Assembly: GCF_025962655.1 (NCBI RefSeq)
Contig: NZ_JAGFPE010000002.1
Span: 124,001 to 188,000 of the forward strand
DNA length: 64,000 nucleotides
Reading direction: 5' to 3'
Origin: Candidatus Symbiopectobacterium sp. NZEC151
GTDB lineage: Bacteria > Pseudomonadota > Gammaproteobacteria > Enterobacterales > Enterobacteriaceae
A program made the translations under genes and the position numbers. Shown here piece by piece: positions 57,636 through 64,000 of this stretch. Positions within the stretch are counted from its first letter, which is position 1; each line of letters begins with the position of its first letter. The notes beneath the pieces were generated by a model. It did not search any database, had not been told where the DNA came from, and was given only the letters and a program-made list of their open reading frames with translations.

Positions 57636-58448
57636 ATGCCGTTACTGCGCCAACTGGCCACCTGGTTAGGATTAATTTCCCCGGTCGCCTATGCCTACCC
57701 CGCACTGGATGTTTCTCTGCCACAGGGCGGACGCCTGCATTTGGTGGGCAGTATTCATATGGGTAGCGAAGCCATGTCTCCGTTGCCGGAGGTGTTGCTG
57801 CAACAATTGAGGCAATCAACTGCACTGGTGGTTGAAGCCGATATTTCCGATATGGGGTCGCCGTTGCAGGAAGAGTACGAGCCGCGTCCGCTGGCAGAGC
57901 GTCTGGACTCAGAACGCTATCAGCGGTTCCAGCAGCACTGTGAAGCGCTGGCGCTTAGCGTGGCCCGCTTCGAGCATCTTCCCGCCTGGCACGCCGCGCT
58001 GACGCTCCAGGCGATGCAGGCGCAATCGCTCGGCTTGCGGCCTCAATATGGCATCGACTATCAATTGATTCAGGCCGCCAAAGCGGAAAACATCCCAGTG
58101 ATTGAGCTTGAGGGCCAGCAGGAACAGCTCGCCATGCTGCGACAATTGCCGCAGGGGGGCGTAGTATTGCTGGAAGATACGCTGGATCACTGGCACGTTA
58201 ATGCACGCCTGCTTCAGGTGATGACTGGCTGGTGGCTGGAAGGACCGCCAGCAAAATCCGCTGCCGCTATTCCGGCGACGTTCAGCCACGCCTTGTCCGA
58301 GGTATTGATGCGTCAGCGCAATACCCGCTGGCGCGATCAGTTGCAGGCACTGCCGACCGGAGATTATGTGGTGGCTGTCGGTGCGTTGCATCTGTATGGC
58401 GATAATAGCCTGCCTTCCCTGCTACAACCTGACAGTGCAGCGCGATAA
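57636..58448 (+). CDS. ybaP: TraB/GumN family protein YbaP
   Basis: 270 residues with the family motifs GSIHMGSEAM near residue 37, LVVEADISD near 69, GIDYQLIQAA near 139, and VGALHLYGDNSLPSLL at the end, the two His segments thought to bind metal. E. coli YbaP is of unknown substrate. A hydrophobic N-terminus (ATWLGLISPVAYAYPALDVS) may direct export. Confidence 0.9.
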   Translation: MPLLRQLATWLGLISPVAYAYPALDVSLPQGGRLHLVGSIHMGSEAMSPLPEVLLQQLRQSTALVVEADISDMGSPLQEEYEPRPLAERLDSERYQRFQQHCEALALSVARFEHLPAWHAALTLQAMQAQSLGLRPQYGIDYQLIQAAKAENIPVIELEGQQEQLAMLRQLPQGGVVLLEDTLDHWHVNARLLQVMTGWWLEGPPAKSAAAIPATFSHALSEVLMRQRNTRWRDQLQALPTGDYVVAVGALHLYGDNSLPSLLQPDSAAR

Positions 58449-58476
58449 CGACGGGATTGACTAAGGAACGAGCACC

Positions 58477-58956
58477 ATGACACCCGCAGTAAAACTTCTG
58501 GAAAAAAATAAGGTCGCTTTCCAGCTTCACAGCTATGACCATGACCCAAACGAAACCAATTTTGGCGAAGAAGCCGCGCGTAAGCTGGGGTTGAATAAAG
58601 AGCAGGTGTATAAAACCCTGCTGGTATCGCTGAACGGCGATGCCAAGCATTTGGCCGTTGCCATCACCCCGGTCTCTGGGCAGTTGGATTTAAAGAAAGT
58701 GGCACGTGCCTTTGGTGCCAAAAAAGCGGATATGGCCGATCCTGTACTTGCTCAGCGGGTTACAGGCTATCTGGTGGGTGGTATTAGCCCTTTAGGGCAG
58801 AAAAAACTGCTGCCGACGGCCATTGATGAACCGGCGCAGCACTTCCCGGTGATCTACGTTTCCGGCGGCAAACGCGGATTGGATATCGGGCTCGCACCCG
58901 CCGATTTGGCGCACCTGCTGAAAGCGTCATTTAGTGATATTGCCAAGCGGGATTAG
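58477..58956 (+). CDS. ybaK: Cys-tRNA(Pro)/Cys-tRNA(Cys) deacylase YbaK
   Basis: 159 residues of the YbaK/ProX editing-domain family: [20 protein letters not shown] start, [20 protein letters not shown] with the key Lys, and [14 protein letters not shown]. It hydrolyses Cys wrongly attached to tRNA-Pro. It follows ybaP by 28 bases. An array of ERIC elements follows. Confidence 0.95.
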   Translation: MTPAVKLLEKNKVAFQLHSYDHDPNETNFGEEAARKLGLNKEQVYKTLLVSLNGDAKHLAVAITPVSGQLDLKKVARAFGAKKADMADPVLAQRVTGYLVGGISPLGQKKLLPTAIDEPAQHFPVIYVSGGKRGLDIGLAPADLAHLLKASFSDIAKRD

Positions 58957-59296
<340 letters not shown>

Positions 59297-59358
59297 GAAG
59301 CTGATGGCAGAGGACTCCACGGCCAGTGTGTCCCCTGCCACCGCTTCAGAACGGGTAA

Positions 59359-60744
59359 TTAATCGACCTTGGCCCCTTTTTCGACCAACAGCGTCGGCCC
59401 TTGCTTCACGTTGAGGGTTAAGCCTTTGGTTTGCACTTCAGCGTTACGCACGCGGATCCCCTGATCGGCATCGATACGCACGTTGTCAAAATGGAAACCG
59501 CTCAAGGGTGCTTCGGGCACGCCAATGATGTACGCAGCGGCTTTACTTTTGCCGGTTGATTCCAGGTTCTCGATCGTCACATTGCTAAAATGCGGTGTCT
59601 TGTATTTATCAAACGGCTGTTTGGCATCGGTATCGGGTGGGTAAATTTGTTCACCCATGGTGAAACCGCCTTCTGCCAGCAGCTTGTCCACTTCGGCCTG
59701 CACAATGGGTGCCGCCTTGTAGTAGCCTGCAAACACCAACGGAATATCAACATCGACCATTTTGGTGTTGCGGTAAGTGATATTTTTCACTTCACCACCT
59801 TTACCGCGCAGCGTCTTGATACGAATACCGTACATCGAACCTTCGAACTGGTTATTTTCCACCAGCACGTTATTCACGCCACCGGAGGTTTCGCTGCCGA
59901 TAGAAATACCGCGCCCTTGACGCAACACGTTGTTCGCAATATAGATATTGTCGACGACGCCGTCAGGGAAACGCTCATCTGGCTTCTCGGCTTTGATGGC
60001 AATGTGGTCGTCGTTACAATCAATAAAGTTATTGGTGATACGAATGTTCTGGCTGTCGATAGGATCGATGGCATCGGTGTTCGGTGCATGCCAGGGCGAC
60101 AGGATCTTGGTGTTGTTGACGTTGACGTCATGCGCGTAACGCATCACCACGTGGAAACTCGGTGAATGCGTCAAGGTAACGCCATCCACCAGCACGTTGC
60201 TGGAACGGGTGATGTAGATCAAACGCGGACGATCGGTACCGCCTTTCTTACCCGTAGCACGAATGTTGGCACGCCAGCGTTCCCACCACACAGCGCCTTG
60301 ACCATCAATGGTACCTTCACCGGTGATGGCGACGTTCTTGGCATCAGCAACGCTGATAAACGGCAACCAGCCATTTTCCGCCTCGGCGTATTTGGTCTGC
60401 TCCGTGGCACGGTAGGCCGCTTCTTCTGTAGAAGCCACAATGGTGGCGTTCTTCGCCAGATTTAATCGCACATTGCTTTTCAGAAACAGCGGGTTGACCA
60501 GATAGTTGCCTTCCGGCACCAACACCGTACCGCCGCCTGCGGCCGCACAATCATCGATAGCGCGTTGGAATGAATCCGTATTCAGTGCAATTTGCAGGCG
60601 ATGGCCTTCCGCGCCATATTGCGTGACATCGCACACTTTGCCATTATCGGTAAAAGTGACAACGGCAGGTAAGGCTGCGGCACCCGCCTGAGAACTGACC
60701 GCAATACATGCGCCAAGCAATGACAAAACAAACCCCTTCTTCAT
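59359..60744 (-). CDS. Secreted polygalacturonase, glycoside hydrolase family 28
   Basis: 461 residues with a signal peptide (cleaved near GAAA-LPAV). The beta-helix domain shows GH28 motifs: NTDAIDP (Asp), NDDHIAIK (two catalytic Asp) and GIRIKT (Arg/Lys). The third motif reads GRGISIGSE instead of the usual GHG. Features such as NYLVNPLFLKSNVRLNL and GWLPFI suggest an exo-type or pectate-oligomer acting enzyme, close to bacterial Peh proteins. It cleaves alpha-1,4-galacturonan in the periplasm or outside. A dense regulatory region lies upstream. Confidence 0.9.
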   Translation of the reverse strand: MKKGFVLSLLGACIAVSSQAGAAALPAVVTFTDNGKVCDVTQYGAEGHRLQIALNTDSFQRAIDDCAAAGGGTVLVPEGNYLVNPLFLKSNVRLNLAKNATIVASTEEAAYRATEQTKYAEAENGWLPFISVADAKNVAITGEGTIDGQGAVWWERWRANIRATGKKGGTDRPRLIYITRSSNVLVDGVTLTHSPSFHVVMRYAHDVNVNNTKILSPWHAPNTDAIDPIDSQNIRITNNFIDCNDDHIAIKAEKPDERFPDGVVDNIYIANNVLRQGRGISIGSETSGGVNNVLVENNQFEGSMYGIRIKTLRGKGGEVKNITYRNTKMVDVDIPLVFAGYYKAAPIVQAEVDKLLAEGGFTMGEQIYPPDTDAKQPFDKYKTPHFSNVTIENLESTGKSKAAAYIIGVPEAPLSGFHFDNVRIDADQGIRVRNAEVQTKGLTLNVKQGPTLLVEKGAKVD

Positions 60745-60757
60745 TCCAACACCCTCT

Positions 60758-60776
60758 ATTGAAAAGACGTTTTAAT
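60758..60776. promoter_or_regulatory. KdgR-like operator
   Basis: ATTGAAAAGACGTTTTAAT is a near-palindrome close to the KdgR pattern GAAA-N6-TTTC within AT-rich arms, 14 bases upstream of the polygalacturonase start. KdgR represses pectin catabolism genes in soft-rot bacteria. Confidence 0.55.
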
Positions 60777-60842
60777 AAAATATCAAAGGCTTTTCAATAA
60801 AAAACAACGACAGATCACGTTTGTGATCCTGAGCGCGCTAAA

Positions 60843-60860
60843 AATGTTATCGCTAACATT
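60843..60860. promoter_or_regulatory. LacI-family (GntR-like) operator candidate
   Basis: AATGTTA-TCGC-TAACATT is a perfect palindrome of the type bound by gluconate/sugar-acid LacI-family repressors (ATGTTA-N4-TAACAT). Confidence 0.55.
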
Positions 60861-60864
60861 TAAC

Positions 60865-60880
60865 TGTTATGTCCATCACA
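60865..60880. promoter_or_regulatory. CRP site candidate upstream of polygalacturonase
   Basis: On the minus strand TGTGA-TGGACA-TAACA matches 9 of 10 positions of TGTGA-N6-TCACA. Confidence 0.5.
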
Positions 60881-60913
60881 AAAGCACACCGAGCAATTGA
60901 TGAGCGAGATGCA

Positions 60914-60950
60914 TAAAAAAAGAGGGCTTGCCAATCCGCAAGCCCTCTTA
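60914..60950 (-). terminator. ushA terminator
   Basis: On the minus strand GAGGGCTTGC/GCAAGCCCTC-type stem with a GGATTG loop and a seven-T tail, about 20 bases after the ushA stop. Confidence 0.88.
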
Positions 60951-60971
60951 AATGTTAGCGCGACCATTTTA

Positions 60972-62624
60972 TCAGCGGTATTGAATTTCGCCTTTAGGCG
61001 CGTAAGCCGCAGCATCAAGCGGTGAATGCTGCTCGATATACTGTTTCAACACCTCGGCATCGACAAAACCGGTGTTGACGTAGGTCGGTAATTCATCCAG
61101 GCGCGGATAACCATCACCGCCCATCGCATTGAAGTTCAGCGTAGCCATACGGTAGGTTTTATCCGCCTGCAACGGTTCACCCTTGATTTTCACATCCTGA
61201 ACACCTTGTCCATCGGCCACCAGGCTGACGTTCAGGAATTGGGCATAGGCGCCGGAATCCACTTTCTTGTTTGCCACCGCAGCCAGGTATTTCTCAACCT
61301 CGCTGCCTTTCATATCGACATAGACCAAGGTATTGGCAAAGGGCTGCACTTTCAGCACCGTTTTATAGGTGATATCACCGGGCTGAATGGAGTCACGTAT
61401 GCCACCGCCGCTCATCACGGCAAAATCCGCATTGGCGCGTTCACGCTGCGCCGATAACAGCAGATGCCCGAGGTTGGTTTGGTAGAAGCGCACCTGTTTG
61501 CGATCGCCATCCAGCGTGCCATTAACGCTCCCCACCTTCACGTCTAGTTGCGCCTGCCCCTTCTCTTGGAACGGCGTCAGCATTTTCACTACGCCATCAT
61601 CCTGTTTGATTTCCTGGGTATAATAGACGCGCTCGGTGCCGCCACCGGTCTTCTCCACCTTTTTCTTCAGGTTGACCGGAATAAGTTGGTAATGCGCCAG
61701 CGTTAACGTGCCATTTTTGAACGTGAAATCAGCGCGCCCAACATATTTACCCCATTCGTGAGCCTGCACGATCCAGGTGCCATTTTGCCGATCCGGCGCG
61801 CAAGGCGTGCCCGGCACATAATCCACCTGTTTCTTGTTTTCGCTCGCCATACAGACCGGGTCCTGTGAGTGACCACCCACAATCATGTCCAGATAGCCCG
61901 CCGGCAGGCTGCGCGCCATTTCAACATCCCCCGGCGCATTGGATCCGTGCTGCCCATCGTCGTAGTGCCCCATATGGGTCGCAGCGATAATCACATCGGG
62001 TTTTTCGCTACTACGCAGTTGATCGACTACCGATTTCACTTCCGTCGACGGCTTGCGAAACTCGATATCGGTGAAAAACTCCGGGTTGCCCAACTTTGCC
62101 GTGTCATCGGTGGTCAGGCCGATAACCGCAATCTTGATGCCTTGCTTATCAAACAGGGCATAGGGTTTGAACAGACGCTGTTGCGTGCTCTTTTGATAGA
62201 TATTGGCAGACAGCAGCGGGAAAGTTGCCCACTTCTCCTGCTGACGCAGTACCGAGAGCGGATTATCAAACTCATGGTTGCCGAGCGCCATGGCATCATA
62301 GCCCACCATATTCATGCCGCGAAAATCGGGCTCTGCATCCTGCAAATCAGATTCCGGCACCCCGGTGTTGATATCCCCGCCGGACAGCAGTAGCACGCTG
62401 CCGCCTTTGGCAGCCACCTCCTGGCGAATCTGATCCACCAGCGTTTTCTGCGCAGCCAACCCATATTCACCGTATTCGTTGTGCCAGAAATGGCCGTGGT
62501 GATCGTTGGTATGGAGGATGGTGATGTCATAGGTTTTATCTTTTTCCCACGCCAGCGCCCCTGCCGAGGTAAAGATCAGCGACATCACAATAGCACGTCC
62601 TAACGCTTTCGTTGCAAAACGCAT
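60972..62624 (-). CDS. ushA: Periplasmic 5'-nucleotidase/UDP-sugar hydrolase UshA
   Basis: ATG 62624 with GGAGAG 5 to 10 bases upstream gives 550 residues, the E. coli length. The signal peptide ends near GALA-WEKD. The metal-binding motifs are LHTNDHHGHF, GGDINTG, GNHEFD, ATHMGH and GGHSQD. The C-terminal domain has FNAMGGDGYP for substrate binding. It degrades external nucleotides and UDP-sugars. An in-frame ATG at 62648 lacks support. Confidence 0.96.
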   Translation of the reverse strand: MRFATKALGRAIVMSLIFTSAGALAWEKDKTYDITILHTNDHHGHFWHNEYGEYGLAAQKTLVDQIRQEVAAKGGSVLLLSGGDINTGVPESDLQDAEPDFRGMNMVGYDAMALGNHEFDNPLSVLRQQEKWATFPLLSANIYQKSTQQRLFKPYALFDKQGIKIAVIGLTTDDTAKLGNPEFFTDIEFRKPSTEVKSVVDQLRSSEKPDVIIAATHMGHYDDGQHGSNAPGDVEMARSLPAGYLDMIVGGHSQDPVCMASENKKQVDYVPGTPCAPDRQNGTWIVQAHEWGKYVGRADFTFKNGTLTLAHYQLIPVNLKKKVEKTGGGTERVYYTQEIKQDDGVVKMLTPFQEKGQAQLDVKVGSVNGTLDGDRKQVRFYQTNLGHLLLSAQRERANADFAVMSGGGIRDSIQPGDITYKTVLKVQPFANTLVYVDMKGSEVEKYLAAVANKKVDSGAYAQFLNVSLVADGQGVQDVKIKGEPLQADKTYRMATLNFNAMGGDGYPRLDELPTYVNTGFVDAEVLKQYIEQHSPLDAAAYAPKGEIQYR

Positions 62625-63168
62625 GGAAACTCTCCGTTTAGTAAACAACCCCTGTTAAAAGAATGCGATAGCAGCCCTCTGCACGTCCTGGTCTTAGTCA
62701 GGTACGCGCAGGTTGAGATCTCCCTCCAGAATAGCGCACTTTTACTCAACGCTCGATTTCATTTGCGGCCTGTGACTTATATCACAAGAAAAACCGGCGT
62801 TACGCGCATGAATCACAAGAGAAAGCTGATGAAAATGGTCAGTTCATTTGATTCTGTTGTATTTATGTCATTTACCCCCGCTATTCTGGGGTTTTTAACG
62901 CAGAGAAACCGGTTCCTCTCATCCAACAGGATGAAAATGCAGCACAACAGACATGAGAAAGTATCTTCATGCGTGCAATAACGTTGGTTTATCAATGCTT
63001 ATCTTACGAAAGCATCATGAAATCTATGTTAGACTTAGATTCGATGAGTAAACGAAGATTTTTACTAGAATACCCTCATTTTTCCAAGCAGGATTTCTTT
63101 AAATGAAATAGAATTTGTTCAAGAAGTCTGCTCATGAACGTTTTTCAACAATGGCAAAAGGAGTCGGG
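62625..63168. other. ushA-ybaL divergent intergenic region
   Basis: 544 bases without a convincing gene. It holds a perfect CRP-type site at 62771 and a weak terminator-like CCCC/GGGG stem with five T residues (62875-62896). A 72-codon frame at 62763 shows no family features or good ribosome site and is not called. Confidence 0.45.
62771..62786. promoter_or_regulatory. CRP binding site candidate
   Basis: TGTGA-CTTATA-TCACA, a perfect match to the CRP half-sites, 147 bases upstream of the ushA start. Confidence 0.65.
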
Positions 63169-64000
63169 ATGCATGCAACCACACCACTAATATCCACCAT
63201 TGCCGTAGGGCTGGTCCTCGCGTTTCTGCTGGGGATTCTGGCCAATCGACTACGCATTTCCCCTTTAGTCGGCTATCTGGTCGCTGGGGTTCTGGTGGGG
63301 CCGTTTACCCCAGGTTTTGTCGCGGATACCGCGTTAGCGCCTGAATTGGCTGAACTTGGGGTTATTCTGCTGATGTTTGGTGTCGGCCTGCATTTTTCGC
63401 TCAAAGACCTGATGGCGGTGAAATCCATCGCCATTCCCGGTGCCATTGCGCAAATCGCCGTTGCCACGCTGCTGGGCATGGGCCTTTCCTCCCTGCTCGG
63501 CTGGAGCCTGGCAAGCGGGCTGGTGTTTGGGCTTTGCTTGTCCACCGCCAGCACCGTGGTGCTGCTGCGTGCATTGGAAGAACGGCAACTGATTGACAGC
63601 CAGCGCGGACAAATCGCCATTGGCTGGCTGATCGTGGAAGATTTGGCGATGGTGTTGACGCTGGTCCTGTTGCCCGCATTCCGTGACATGATTGGCGCAG
63701 AGCATGCCGATACCGGCAAGCTGATTCGTGACCTGGCCTGGACCATCGGCAAGGTGGTCGCCTTTATCACGCTGATGATTGTGGTGGGCCGTCGTCTGGT
63801 GCCCTGGGTGCTGGCAAAAAGCGCCGCCACCGGCTCACGGGAACTGTTTACCCTCGCCGTGTTGGCGATGGCACTCGGTATCGCTTTCGGTGCTGTGAAG
63901 CTGTTTGATGTTTCATTCGCGCTGGGTGCCTTCTTTGCCGGCGTGGTGCTGAACGAATCAGAACTCAGTCAACGCGCCGCCCACGATACACTGCCGCTGC
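63169..64000 (+). CDS. ybaL: Cation:proton antiporter YbaL, partial
   Basis: ATG 63169 with GGAG 6 to 7 bases upstream; the frame is open to the window end (277 codons). The sequence follows E. coli YbaL: MHATTPLISTIAVGLVLAFL, RISPLVGYLVAGVLVGPFTP, ELGVILLMFGVGLHFSLKDL and ASTVVLLRALEERQLIDSQR. It is a CPA2/Kef-type membrane transporter; the C-terminal TrkA-N domain lies outside. It is divergent from ushA. Confidence 0.95.
   Translation, partial: MHATTPLISTIAVGLVLAFLLGILANRLRISPLVGYLVAGVLVGPFTPGFVADTALAPELAELGVILLMFGVGLHFSLKDLMAVKSIAIPGAIAQIAVATLLGMGLSSLLGWSLASGLVFGLCLSTASTVVLLRALEERQLIDSQRGQIAIGWLIVEDLAMVLTLVLLPAFRDMIGAEHADTGKLIRDLAWTIGKVVAFITLMIVVGRRLVPWVLAKSAATGSRELFTLAVLAMALGIAFGAVKLFDVSFALGAFFAGVVLNESELSQRAAHDTLPL

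Noticed and set aside
62763-62981. 72-codon frame between ushA and ybaL
   Set aside because: It spans the CRP site and a terminator-like stem, with no good start or family features.

Overview
The window comes from a gamma-proteobacterium of the order Enterobacterales, most likely a plant-associated Pectobacteriaceae (Dickeya, Brenneria, Lonsdalea, Musicola or Pectobacterium type). The basis is near-complete E. coli-like copies of gyrA, nrdAB, rcsDBC, ubiG, menFDHBCE, ushA and qmcA, a secreted family 28 polygalacturonase with a KdgR-like operator, and ERIC repeats. The genus is an inference.

Bases 1 to about 23,340 are a P2/HP1-type prophage whose left end lies outside the window. From the integrase leftwards it holds int, a 186-type CI repressor, Cox, CII, a Fil-like protein, small early genes, a Dam methylase and the HUH replication endonuclease A. 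Next come a small gene behind a LexA-like box, an Ogr-type activator, portal Q and terminase P on the plus strand, and then on the minus strand O, N, M, L, R, virion morphogenesis protein, sheath and tube. A lysis cassette follows (holin, M15 endopeptidase, 33-residue membrane protein, overlapping spanins), then tail chaperone, tape measure, baseplate proteins, tail protein I, a fibre and two small repeated fibre-associated genes. The tail chaperone shows a clean -1 programmed frameshift site that joins it to an otherwise unannotated second frame.

The prophage lies directly upstream of ybbO, followed by ybbN (cnoX). Next come a hairpin-rich intergenic stretch, yfaY, a tyrosine transporter (tyrP), yfaZ and the complete menaquinone operon menFDHBCE. 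A HigBA/RelE-type toxin-antitoxin pair with a palindromic operator separates menF from the Rcs phosphorelay genes (rcsD, rcsB, convergent rcsC). Then follow gyrA, ubiG and the class Ia ribonucleotide reductase operon nrdA-nrdB-yfaE.

From 51.9 to 53.7 kb there is an accessory patch: a small HTH-like gene and three short exported genes of unknown function. After it come an ERIC element, a chemoreceptor, and then qmcA-ybbJ, ybaP, ybaK, a tandem ERIC array, a polygalacturonase, ushA and the start of ybaL. ybbO-ybbN on the left and qmcA to ybaL on the right belong to one neighbourhood in E. coli with the same relative orientations. The yfaY-men-rcs-gyrA-nrd block therefore sits inside what is a continuous locus there. 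No tRNA, rRNA, CRISPR array or intact insertion sequence was recognised.
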